A DNA stretch of 64,000 nucleotides, from contig CM065295.1 in assembly GCA_032871835.1 (NCBI GenBank), positions 43,584,360 to 43,648,359 on the forward strand. The letters run 5' to 3'. Origin of the DNA: Dipteronia dyeriana (lineage: Eukaryota > Streptophyta > Magnoliopsida > Sapindales > Sapindaceae). Under the pieces are notes generated by a model that saw nothing but the letters and a program-made list of their open reading frames with translations, searched no databases and was not told the DNA's origin. The translations under genes and the position numbers were made by a program. Positions 9,440-19,774 of this stretch are shown piece after piece (positions within the stretch are counted from its first letter, which is position 1; each line of letters starts with the position of its first letter).

Positions 9440-11961
9440 TGTTAGGTTTTAGATTGTGTTGGCATTAATTCCATATAAAAATAATGTTTACTTGTAATGA
9501 TTTAGTTGTTTAGATTCATGCTGATTCAAGTTTGAAAGAAGAAGGAACAACTAGTCAAAGCAAGTTCAAAGTCTTCAAAGAGAAAGGATGCAATATGGCG
9601 CTACAAAGGTATACTAAGATCTTATCTTTCTCTTACAAGGCTTAGGCATACACACTTAATTCATACATTTGTGTCCCTGCATCATTGTGCACCATTATGG
9701 ACACACACATACAATTCATTCATACATGTCCCTGCATCATTGTGCACCATGTATAACACATTCACACACTTGAAGATGAATGCTGATGCATTGGTATGAA
9801 AATAACATGTTTTAGAAAATGCACGATTTAAGACTATCTCTATGTAGTTTGCATTCTAGAGTGAATTGTGTTTGTATGTGTATATTTTTGTATAACATGG
9901 ATGTTGAACTTGATTTTAGTCTTAAATCATTCTTGATTGAGTTCCGGTCATTTTGGTTAATCATACTATTGATTTCAAGTTCTAAGTCGAAAGATACTAC
10001 ATTTTCAACTCATATTGCAAACATTGTCTTCGTCTTTACATATAGAGACGAATTATTATTTTCTGGGTTGAGTATCTTATATGTCCATGTCCGTGAGAGA
10101 GTTACGGTTCATAATCAGTAAATGGATTTGAATTCCAAGTTCGGAGGCCTAACAACATTCGAAGAAATCGAGGGGAACGCGCGAGGAAAAGAAATGCAAC
10201 CAAGCACTCTTTCTCGAAATGGCACGCGGCCATCTCGGGACAGAATGCTTGCTGCCCCGAGATACCCACATGCCATCTGAGGTAGCAAGTATGCTTGGTG
10301 AACTTAAGGTCATTTTGGTCCTTTTGCTTCTATTCTTTCCCTCTCCTTTATATATCCCTTCCCTCTCACATTTCATTCTAAGAACAGATTCAAAAACTTG
10401 AGTGCCGAATTTTCTCTCCAAATTTTCTCACCTTCCAAACACCATAACTTCTTTATTTGAACTCTGATTTGAGTGATTCAAAGTTGAGATGTTTTTCTAT
10501 TCATCCTCCATCTTTTCTCTGAAGGTTTGAGTTAGTTTTATTGCTGTTTTTGGAGTCTAATCGCACAAAAACGGGATTGCACCAAATCAACTAAGGTATT
10601 GATTTTCTCTCAAAGTTTTCTTTTCAAACTCGGTCAATTGCCTTGGGTTTTCTTCTTCAACATATATATATGTGTCTTGTGATTGTTTTAATTTGACTTT
10701 TGAACTCATTTAAAGCTAGATTGAGTTTCAATTGAAATCTCACATGTTGAGTTAGGTTTTGATTTTGCCTATGTTTTCACATGTTTAGGATTGTATTGTG
10801 CTAGCTTTGATTCTAGTACTATTTGATGAACTTTGATTGATTGATTTTGTGAAAAATAGTTCCTCACATGTATTAGGCTCTCTTTGGCCAAAATCTTACA
10901 ATAATACATGTGCTTATGTTCTTTTGAGCTATTCATGTGCTTTGTTGAATATATGAAGAGGAAATATGCTCTAGAACTTTAGTTTTAATCTAAATGAATT
11001 TGTCACATGATTTTAGCATGTTTTTGGTTTATGAGATTTAAACTTGATTATGTGTTAATTGAGCATATCTTGTTATTCAAGTTTTATATCTATGCATGTA
11101 TCTAGGTTGTAATTAATGTTGAACATATCTTATATGATCTAGATGGATTAAACATGCATGATTGTCTAGACTACATTTGTTTTGTGCATTCATGCTCATG
11201 TCTAGTATTTTCCATAGGATGTGTTGATCATAACATTCTATGTTGCGTGCTTGTTTGCGTTTTGCATTCATGATCACCTAGAAGCCTTGTGCGAAGGAAG
11301 TCTTGACAATAGGTGTGAGACCTATGTTGTTGAGCAAGAAAGTCTTGGCAAGAGGTAGGAGACCTCGGATTGTCAAGAAAGAAAGTCTTGCCTAAGGTCA
11401 TGAGGATCCAAAAGGGTGAGCGAGGAAGTCTTGACTAGAGTCAGGAGGACTCAGATAGTTGAGTAAGAAGTCTTGCCTAGGGTCGTGAGGATCCGAAAGA
11501 GGTGTGAGGCCTCGGATTGTTGAGCAAGAGGGAGACATCTTCATGAGTAGGATAGGAGGGTAGTTTTTTAGGTGAAGGGGTCACTTGAGAGATTGTACTT
11601 GTCTTATCTACTAGTGGATTTTGTTTGCCAGTGGTTGCTAACCCGTGGATGTTTCCTCTTCGGAGGTTTACAACGTTATATCTTGTGTCAACTTTTCTCT
11701 ATCCCTATTTCTCTTATATTTGTATTTGTTGACATCCTTTCTATAATATAGATTGTGTATGTGTTATGATTACTTGTTTGTATCACACTTTACTTTTTTT
11801 ATATATTGATTAAGTATCTTTAATTGATATATATATATTTTGATACAAGCAATCTAGAGGGACAAAATTTTGTTTGTTTCTAAGGGAGTCGAAAAAGGTG
11901 TCTAACCTATTCACCCTCCCTCTAGGTTAGCCTTGAGCATTTAACCGTGTTTGTATTTTCA
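9440..11961 (+). repeat. SIR-1 3' LTR (2522 bp)
   Basis: It starts TGTTAGG after the polypurine tract and ends TATTTTCA. It holds the palindrome region (about 10205-10290, more decayed than in the 5' LTR), TATA box 10347-10358, hairpin array 11309-11515 (six stems, one spacer shortened) and U5 hairpin 11644-11675 (one stem base changed). Many point differences and small indels from the 5' LTR show an old insertion. Confidence 0.9.
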
Positions 11962-12745
11962 AACTGTTCGTGAGGCATACCAGCGATGGGTCTCATCTGA
12001 TGAGAAGGCCCGAATATATTTGTTAGCTTCTATGACAGACGTGCTTGTCACAAAGCACGAAGCAATGATTCAGCATTCGAAATTATGGAGTCATTGCAAC
12101 CTATGTTCGGGCAGCCCTCCGAGCAAAAACGACACGAAGCTGTTCGTTTCGCTATGGTCGCTCGTATGAAGGAAGGTATGTTATTTAGGGAATATGTCTT
12201 GAGCATAATGTCCTACTTCAACATGACAGAAGTCATTGGCAGAGCCAATGATGAACCCAGTCAAGTGAGCATTATATTGACTACTCTTCCGAAGAGTTTC
12301 GATCAGTTTAAAAGAAACTACGGGATGAACAAGTTAAAGTTCAGTCTTACACAGTTGCTCAATGAGGTTGCTACCTTTGAGTCCTTGACTAAGGACAACA
12401 AGGGTAAGACCGGTGAGGCAAATGTTGTTGAACCATCTTCCTTCTTTAATAACAAAAAAAGGAAGAGATTTGCTGGGAAGGCGAAGGATAAGCCCAAACC
12501 TAAGAAAGCCCAAAGCAAAATGATGGGCACCTCCACTGACTAAGGCAAAGGAAAATGTTTCCATTGTGACAAGGTTAGGTATTGGAAGATAAATTATCCT
12601 CAATATCTAGAGGAGGCAGAAAAGAAGAATAAAGTGAACGGTAAATATGATTTACTTTTTCTTGAATCTTGTTTAGTGGAAGATTATTCTTCACCCTGGA
12701 TAGTTGATTCGGAGGTCACTAACCATGTTTGTACTTATTTGTAAT
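11962..12745 (+). pseudogene. Copia-A gag, main part
   Basis: The frame resumes directly after SIR-1 with VREAYQRWVSSDEKARIYLL, a UBN2-type Gag. A frameshift near 12083 moves to the frame MESLQPMFGQPSEQKRHEAV, which runs to a TAA at 12541. It includes 'MKEGMLFREYVLSIMSYFN' and 'VSIILTTLPKSFDQFKRNYG'. A basic Lys-rich stretch comes next, then a broken CCHC knuckle (CFHCDKVRYWKINYP, His and last Cys lost) and the start of the protease region ('SSPWIVDSEVTNHVC', where D-S-G would be expected). It was the capsid/nucleocapsid of the element. Confidence 0.85.
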
Positions 12746-12989
12746 GGACTGATTCTTGGACACAGCTAGAAAGAAGTCTTCTCAATATGTGTGGGTTGAG
12801 TGATGTCGTATCGGCCAAAGTAATGGGAGCAATAAGATTGCAATTTTATAATAATAATAATTTTTATTATTGAACAATATTTTTTATATTCCTAGATTTA
12901 CACAGATTTTGATTTCTGTTACTAAATTGTGAGAACAATCGTATTCTGTTTTTTTAATAATGAGTCTATTATTATTGGAAAGAGTGATC

Positions 12990-13913
12990 TGAATATTTGT
13001 TCAGGAATAAACGAAAACAATCTATAGTGTTAAGGCCGTTAATACATACTACACTGCTTAACACCGAAATGTTTAAGTTTGAAAAACCAAAAACTAAACG
13101 ACATAAGATTTCTCCAGATAATGACACGTATCTCTGGCATCTAAGGTTTGGTCATATCAACCTTGATAGGATAGACAGACTAGTAAAAAACGGACCTTTA
13201 AATGAGTTAAAGGTTGACACCTTACCTATCTGCGAATCCTGTTTAGAAGGTAAGATGATTAAGAGACCTTTTACTGGAAAAAGGGCTTAGAGCTATAGAG
13301 CCACTAGAACTCATACAAACAGATGTATACGGACCGATGAATGTTAGAGCTAGGGACTGCTATGAGTATTACGTCACCTTTATAGATGACTACTCAAGAT
13401 ACTGATATGTTTACCTGATGTAATGAAAGTCGAAAACATTTGAAAAGTTCAAAGAATTTCGAGCTGAAGTTAAGAATCAATTAGGTAGGACTATCAAGTC
13501 ACTACGGTCAGATCATGGAGGTGAGTACCTTGACCAAGAGTTTAAAAACTTAATGGTCAAGCATGGGATAGATTTTTGACTCACGGCTCCTTGCACACCA
13601 TATCAAAATGGTGTAGCATAAAAGAAATAGAACCCTGATAGAAATAGTGAGATCTATGATTAGTTTCTCATCATTACCAAATTCCTTATGGGGATATGAG
13701 TTACAAATAGCGGTATACATTTTGAATGCAGTGACATCCAAATCTGTTCCTAAGACTCCCTTAGAGTTTTAGAATGGTCGTAAAACAAGTTTCTAACATT
13801 TCTATGTATAGGGGTATCCAGTACACGTGCTGAAGAACAGAAGTGAAATGCTAGACTCCAAGTTTATAGTCTGCTTGTTTATAGGATACTCTAAGGAGAA
13901 CAGAGGTGGACAC
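12990..13913 (+). pseudogene. Copia-A pol: GAG-pre-integrase and integrase
   Basis: The GAG-pre-integrase zinc region reads 'DTYLWHLRFGHINLDRI...CESCLEGKM', and the integrase core follows with 'QTDVYGPM', 'VTFIDDYSRY', 'SLRSDHGGEYLDQ' and 'CTPYQNGVA'. The first two acidic residues of the DDE triad are visible; the Glu region after NGVA is destroyed by a stop. Several stops and at least one frameshift (around 13287) are present. The frame is cut at 13913 in the phrase equivalent to 'CLFIGYSKENRGG', just before reverse transcriptase. SIR-3 begins there, and no RT of this element is found elsewhere in the window. Confidence 0.85.
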
Positions 13914-14157
13914 TGAAACAAATATTATGGTGTGTAATATTAATCTAGAGGGGTGGGGGTGAATAGATTTTAATTAACTTTTACCCAATTTTCGTTAAGA
14001 GTCAAGTTGACGAAAATACCCCTATCTAGTTACAAAAATACCACAAGTGTAATAAATGCGGAAATAGTAAAAACACTTGAGATATCCGTGGAAACCCTCC
14101 AAATGGGAAAAACCATGAGTGCGCCAAACTAGAACCTCGAATCCACTAATGATAAAG

Positions 14158-14269
14158 GAATTACAACCTAATCCCGGTTTAATTCTCCACCACTACCTAA
14201 TCCCGGTATAAGTGAACCTAGTTCATCATGCTTGTGCTTAACACTACCTACTCCCGGAAGCAACACAAG
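14158..14269 (-). ncRNA. Three repeat-in-loop hairpins in the SIR-3 LTR leader
   Basis: Plus-strand motif ACCTA(A/C)TCCCGG occurs at about 14167, 14195 and 14247. Each copy lies in the loop of a different inverted repeat: GAATTA/TAATTC (14158-14185), CACT/AGTG (14191-14214) and CTTGTG/CACAAG (14231-14269). The plan matches the SIR-1 array, with a conserved loop and non-conserved but paired stems, although the sequence is unrelated. It is downstream of the TATA box in the element sense, so it should be transcribed. Confidence 0.45.
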
Positions 14270-14796
14270 TCTTACTTCTCAATGAAGAGATAAAGTGTTC
14301 TAAGTGAATATATGATGATATTCAATGAACAAACAAGGCTAGGAAACCCTGTATGCTTATCTAGGATAATGAAATGACAATTAATGCAATCCTAGATATC
14401 AAGTGCTAAATGACATGTTCAAATAGCTTAACTAAACGTCGATCAATCAATCATATGAAGCTATCAGTATACAACACTCAATCATGTCATCACAACAATC
14501 TCTAATTTGTATCTAGAAATATTATAAGAGAATACAATTAATTAAAGAGATGGTTTAGTAAGCAAAACACTTAACTTGTAAGAAGATAGTGAAGAACTTA
14601 CCAAACAAGATGTGATGAAGCAACCCTATCCATAGATGCACTCTAGATGAACTTAGATGATACAAGATGAAGATTTAATGCTCATGGGAATGCTTTTAGT
14701 GATTAAAATGAGTTCTTGGAAGTTTTTTTCCTTTGAAATGTGTTCTAAGGAAGAAATGTGATATTCTGAACTCATACACGACCTTAAGGCATTGAG

Positions 14797-14810
14797 TTAT
14801 ATATATATAA
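14797..14810 (-). promoter_or_regulatory. SIR-3 LTR TATA box
   Basis: The minus strand reads TTATATATATATAA. It lies downstream (element sense) of the GC-rich palindromes, as in the other SIR LTRs. Confidence 0.55.
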
Positions 14811-14859
14811 GATCCAAACAAAGTGAGGTCATTTTGGGAAAAACATTCCAGCTTCCTCT

Positions 14860-15150
14860 GTGTGCACTGGTGACGTGCGTTGGTCGAGTAGCGCACAACC
14901 TATTTTTAAAACAGGTACTGGACGAGTGGCACATCCCAATAGCGCAACATAAGCACAGATTCTCTGGAATGTTTGCGATGGTGAGGCTGTGCTAGACGAG
15001 TAGCGCACCACCAGCGCACGCCTACATTTTTCAACTATGCGCGGGTGCAGCAGCGCAGCTCAGTGGCACATGACTAGAGGCGGTCCACTGTGAATGTTGC
15101 GCTGGTAAGGTGCGCTGGTCGAGTAGCGCACCACCAGCGCAAGGCCTATT
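14860..15150. repeat. GC-rich palindrome block in the SIR-3 LTR
   Basis: It has repeated GCGC-containing words, including GGTGCGCT/AGCGCACC (about 15110-15133) and GCGCTGGT/ACCAGCGC, each recurring two to three times. It stands out from the AT-rich surroundings and lies just upstream of the TATA box in the element sense. Confidence 0.75.
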
Positions 15151-15491
15151 TTTTCAACACACAAATGCACAAAAACAATAAGTTCAAGAGTGATGAAATT
15201 GCATCCTATTTTAATGTCTAGCATGACATACAACTTTCATAGCAAGATGCAAATAGGTCAACAAGAGTCATTTAAACTAAAATGCACACAAGAAAACACT
15301 CAACATATAAGATAAAGAGTTATGCATGAATATGTGAGTGTGTGCAACTATCTCTTCAAAGTAAGTAAGCATAAGAATTCTACCTTCGATGCTTTTCTTC
15401 TTGAGGTCTTGAGAGCCTAAGTTACCCTTACATAAACCCCAACAATGTGGTTATTCACGAAATAAGCCAATCAACAAATGAGGACTTTTCA

Positions 15492-15896
15492 ATCTCCTCC
15501 TTTGGCTATTTCGTGACAAAACCACCACTCACATTGATCCTCACAAAACAAAATAGAAAAACACCGTGAAGATATTCTACATTACAAAGAGATAAACAAA
15601 AAAAACTTCAAGTCTTCAATCTCTTATAGAACTATCAACCCTACACACAAGGCAAGCACAAATACGCTTTCCAAACCAAGTGCATGTGAGATGATCAAGT
15701 GAATATAAAAAAAACATTTGCATTTAAGAATATGAATATGACAACATGCAATGTATGTGAATGCAATGCTCCCCCTCAACGGGTTACTCCCCCTACATGT
15801 AATCTCCCCCTCAAACAAGTACACTCATGCAATGCTTCCCCTCAAAGCCAACACATTCTACTCCCCTAACATCGCAATGCTACTCCCCCTTTTTGT
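15492..15896 (-). promoter_or_regulatory. Multiple polypurine tracts before the SIR-3 3' LTR
   Basis: On the minus strand six or more purine runs (AAAGGGGGAGTAG, GAGGGGGAGATTAC, TAGGGGGAGTAACC, GAGGGGGAGCATTG and others) lie between 15896 and 15769. The functional-position tract AAAGGAGGAGAT follows at 15492-15503, next to the LTR. This is the clearest multi-PPT cluster in the window and the main reason for a Sirevirus call. Confidence 0.8.
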
Positions 15897-16729
15897 CATG
15901 ATATAGGCAAAGGAGAAGTCCCCAACCGGGTCACTCAAGGCAAAGAAAGAAAAGAGCATACAAGATTGTTGCATAATTATATAAGCCACATTTATGCAAC
16001 TCTATTTAATAGGAGAGATACAAGGAGATTTATTTGAAGAAAATGTGTGAATCAAAAATGCTTTGCATACAAGACATGTTGCATTCAAGTCCAAAAATAA
16101 TGGTATTTGGCAAAGCAAATGACAAAGGTTTCCAATATAATTCAAACCAATTTCACCATTTGTCATGAGAGAAGCAAGGATATAGAGTTTTATAGATTCA
16201 TGTTTTAAATGGCACTATATCCAACTTTATAAGCTAAACATGGCATGAGCAACTTTGTACCCTATTTGATTTTTCCGGGAGGATACCCGTATGATAGTAG
16301 CCATGTTCAACTAATAAAGAAAGAGAGACAGTAATGCAACATTTTAGTCTCACTAGCTTCTTTTCACACAATGTGTTGCATTTAACAATTGCAATCAACA
16401 AATCATGCTTTATCATTTTTCATTAGCATGTCATTTAAGAATCATCATGTCATGGAGATAATTATAGGTCATTTAACATGTACTTCCAATGTATATCTCC
16501 TAGTCCAAAAATGCATGTTTGAACATAAATATGACATGAATTGTAGTCAAAGCAAAGTTCACACTTATTTAAGAAAATACAATATACCATAAGTGCAACC
16601 AAGCTACTCAAGCATTCAATAAAGAGGCAAAAACATAATTTTAAGAAAAATTGCATGCAACAAGTATACAATAGCTCTCTTTGCTTGAGTTCCCCATATG
16701 GGGTCAAAGACCACAACACATCACTCCAT
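15897..16729 (-). other. SIR-3 3' untranslated spacer
   Basis: No ORF with recognisable similarity is present. It is homologous to the 58733-59500 region of SIR-5. It lies between the end of RNase H and the polypurine tracts. Confidence 0.65.
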
Positions 16730-18340
16730 TAAACAAATCCCAATAGATCTACTAAGAGTCTTGAATCTAGTAGCATTTAAGGGTTTAGTAAATAGATCTG
16801 TTAGTTGATCATTGGTACCTACATGCTCAAGTACAATGCATTTGCTCTCAACTAGTTCTCTAATGAAATGATGACGGATGTCAATATGCTTAGTCCTAGA
16901 ATGCTAAACCGGATTCTTTGAAATATTAATTGCACTCATGTTATCACAAAAAAGAGTAAGAGTACCTTGATTGAATCCATAGTCGACTAGCATTTGCTTC
17001 ATCCAAAGGAGTTGTGTGCATCCACTCCCAGCAACAATGTATTCGGCCTCAGCTATGGACAAAGAAATCGAATTTTACTTATTGCAAAACCAAGAGACAA
17101 GGTTGTTCCCAAGGAAAAAGCAACCGCCCGATGTACTTTTCCTATCATCACAATTTCCTGCCCAATCTGCATCACTAAAGCCTACAAGACTAGCATTAGT
17201 GTCAAAAGAGTAACAAATCCCATAGTTGGATGTCCCATTCACATATCGAATGATTCTCTTAACAGAAGAGAGATGAGACTCCTTAGGATCCGCTTGGTAC
17301 CTAGCACACACACCCACACTAAAAAAGATATCGGGCCTACTTGCCGTAAAATAGAGCAAGCTACCAATCATGCCACGATATAAAGTTTGGTCCACACTTT
17401 TACCACTAGCATCCTTGCTTAGCTTCAAAGTGGTACTCATGGGTGTATCACAATGTTTGGCACTTTCAAGGCCAAATTTCTTCACTAGGTTTTTGGCATA
17501 CTTAGCTTGAGATATGAAAATCCCATTATCCATTTGCTTAATTTGTAAACCTAGAAAGTAACTCCACTCACCAACTATACTCATTTCAAACTCATGAGAC
17601 ATCACATCAACAAATTGTTGGACTTTGGTATCATTTGTAGAACCAAAGACTACATCATCAACATAGATTTGAGCTATAAAGAGCTCATCTTTGTCTTTCT
17701 TGACGAATAAAGTCTTGTCAACACTACCTCTATTATAGCCACTATCTATGAGAAATTGAGTGAGACGCTCATACCAAGCCCTAGGTGCTTGTTTCAACCC
17801 ATACGAAACTTTCTTTAGGTGATAGACATGATTGGGGTGGTGAGGATCTACAAACCCTTTGGGTTGCTCAAAAAATACTTCCTCTTGCAAGAAACCATTG
17901 AGAAAGGCACTCTTAACATCCATTTGATATAATTTGAACTTATGCAAACAAGAAATGGATAAAAGAAGCCTAATGGACTCAATCCTAGCAATGAGAGCAA
18001 ATGTATCCTCAAAGTCAATACCCTCAATTTGAGAGTATCATTGCACTACAAGCCTAGCCTTGTTTCTCACAATGTTGCCATCCTCATCGGATTTTTTCCT
18101 ATATACCCAGTTGGTGCCTATCACATTGGTGTTCTTAGGCCTAGAAACTAGAGTCCAAACCTCATTCATTTCAAATTGGTTAAGCTCTTCTTGCATAGAA
18201 AGATCTCAAAATTCATCTTTTAAGGCTTCATCAATTTTCTTGGGTTCTATTTGAGAGGTGTAGCAAGTGTAGCTAATAAGATTAGTCATTTGACGCCTAG
18301 TCCTAACACCCTCACTAACTTCACCAATAATATCATCTTT
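16730..18340 (-). pseudogene. SIR-3 pol: reverse transcriptase (RVT_2) and RNase H
   Basis: The longest open stretch is 17947-17075 (290 codons). It contains 'YQMDVKSAFLNGFLQEEV', 'YGLKQAPRAWYERL', the catalytic YVDD (about 17655-17666, context 'AQIYVDDVVFGSTN') and 'YFLGLQIKQ'. RNase H begins at 'VGFSDADWAGNCDDRKSTSG' and continues after a stop at about 17074 through 'AEAEYI', 'LFCDNMSAI' and 'HIDIRHHFIREL' to 'TDLFTKPL' near 16790. Upstream (17948-18340) the fingers region 'IEGIDFEDTFALIARIESIR' is present with stops. The family converts element RNA to DNA in the virus-like particle; this copy is inactivated by a few stops and otherwise well preserved. Confidence 0.92.
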
Positions 18341-18406
18341 GTCATGAAGTTTCCTAACCCATGGAGCAGGTTCTTTTGAGTCCAAGTGAGGAATCCTATC
18401 ACTAAG

Positions 18407-19708
18407 TTATGCTATGTCATCATCAAGATTAGCCATTTCAACATTAGAGATATCAACTACTTTCTCCAAAGGGGAGTCATCAACTAAATCTACCCCCTCC
18501 TCATGGTCATTAGTTTTGAACCTAGTATCATCAATGACAACATTAGATGATTCCATTACGGTCCTAGTCCTTAGATTGAAAACTCTATAGGCTCTAATAT
18601 TCAAGGCATAGCCAATGAAGATACCCTCATCACTCTTAGCATCAAATTTGCCAAGTTGATCACGGTCATTCAAAATGTAGCATTTGCTTCCAAAGGTGGG
18701 GAAGTAGCTAGCATTTGGCTTTCTACCTTTCCATAACTCATAGGAGGTTTGCCTAGTGTGGGGCCTAAGAAAAACTCTATTTCCTATGTAGCATGCCGTA
18801 ATGACGGCTTCGGCCCAAAGATTCCTAGGGATATTATTGCTAAGCAACATAACACGGGTCATTTCTTGAAGAACCCTATTCTTCCTCTCAACAACTCCAT
18901 TTTGTAGAGGCGTCCTAGGAGCCGAAAACTCATGAGAAATGCCTAGACTATTGCAAATTTTTTCAAAATGGGCATTCTCAAATTCCTTCCCATGGTCACT
19001 CCAAATTCTCTTAATGCTTTTAATCTTGGAGTTCATTTCATTATGAATTTTGGAGCAAGGAATTTTAAACTTGTCAAAAGTTTCAGATTTTTGTCTAAGG
19101 AAATAAGTCCATGTGTACCTAGAGAAGTCATCTACACATACAAAAATGTATCTCTTTCCACCTAAACTCTCAGTTTGCATAGGACCCCTAAGATCTATAT
19201 GGAGAAGCTCTAGAGGTTCCTTGGTGGTAATATATTTTCCTTTTTGGTGCATACTCTTGGTTTGCTTCCCTCGTTGGCAAGGTCCACAAACACCATTAAC
19301 CTTTTTCCCAAACTTGGGAAGGCCTCGCACAACATTGAACTTGTCTAAGATTCTTAAATCCCTAAAGTTCATATGGCCAAGTCTTTCATGGCACAACTCT
19401 ATTTGTTCATCTCTGGACACATTGCAAGACACACTTCTAGCCTCAAGACAATAGCAATTGTCACTAGATCTCATACCTTTTAACAAGGTTTGTCTATTAG
19501 GCAATTTGATAGAACAATCATTTTTCCTAAACAAGACGGAGAGTCCATCATTATAAAGATATGAAATGATTATAAAATTGGCTTTTAGACCATTAACATA
19601 CAAAGCATTGGACAAGGAGGCTAATCCGGAAATAGAGATGGTTCCCTTTCCTTTGACTCTCTTTTTGGATCCATCACCAAAAGTGACATTTCCTCCCTCC
19701 TCCATCAC
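18407..19708 (-). pseudogene. SIR-3 pol: protease tail, GAG-pre-integrase and integrase
   Basis: An open stretch of 433 codons. After 'VTFGDGSKKRVKGKGTI' comes the HHCC zinc region ('CHERLGHMNF', 'GPCQRGKQTK'). The integrase core follows with 'LLHIDLRGPMQTESLGGK' (Asp 1), 'RIWSDHGKEFEN' (Asp 2) and 'TPLQNGVVERKNR' (Glu), so the whole DDE triad is intact. The C-terminal 'LNIRAYRVFNLRTRTVMESSN' is the copia GKGY-like tail. The integrase frame is uninterrupted, and the preceding protease active-site region around 19710-19770 is disrupted. It joins element cDNA to host DNA in the nucleus. It reads into the RT region after a stop near 18405. Confidence 0.9.
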
Positions 19709-19774
19709 AAGAGTCTCAAAGAAACCCTTTTTCCAGTCATGTGCCTAGAGCACCCACTATCCAAATAACAAAAA

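Larger units (their letters stand above)
1596..11961 (+). mobile_element. SIR-1: pol-less Sirevirus-like copia retrotransposon, both LTRs present
   Basis: The element is 10366 bp with LTRs 1596-4099 and 9440-11961, flanked by AACTG duplications. The right LTR begins TGTTAGG and both end TATTTTCA; the left LTR has G in place of the first T. Internal order is primer site 4101-4113, degenerate gag 4183-6230, a 1.7-kb spacer, a second ORF 7918-8979 and several polypurine tracts. No protease, integrase, reverse transcriptase or RNase H is visible, so it is a non-autonomous type. It interrupts the Copia-A gag. SIR-2 and SIR-4 have the same plan. The Sirevirus assignment rests on the multiple polypurine tracts, the primer site, long LTRs and GC-rich LTR palindromes. 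Confidence 0.92.
13914..15491 (-). repeat. SIR-3 3' LTR (1578 bp)
   Basis: In plus coordinates it runs from TGAAACAAATA to GGACTTTTCA, and the first ~790 bp match 22037-22369 plus 24833-25287. On the minus strand it carries a GC-rich palindrome block (14860-15150), a TATA box (14797-14810), three CCGGGATTAGGT repeats (14167-14260) and a U5 hairpin near 14088-14120. Confidence 0.88.

Noticed and set aside
19113..19454. 113-codon plus-strand ORF
   Set aside because: A shadow of the SIR-3 integrase, which is open for 433 codons on the other strand.
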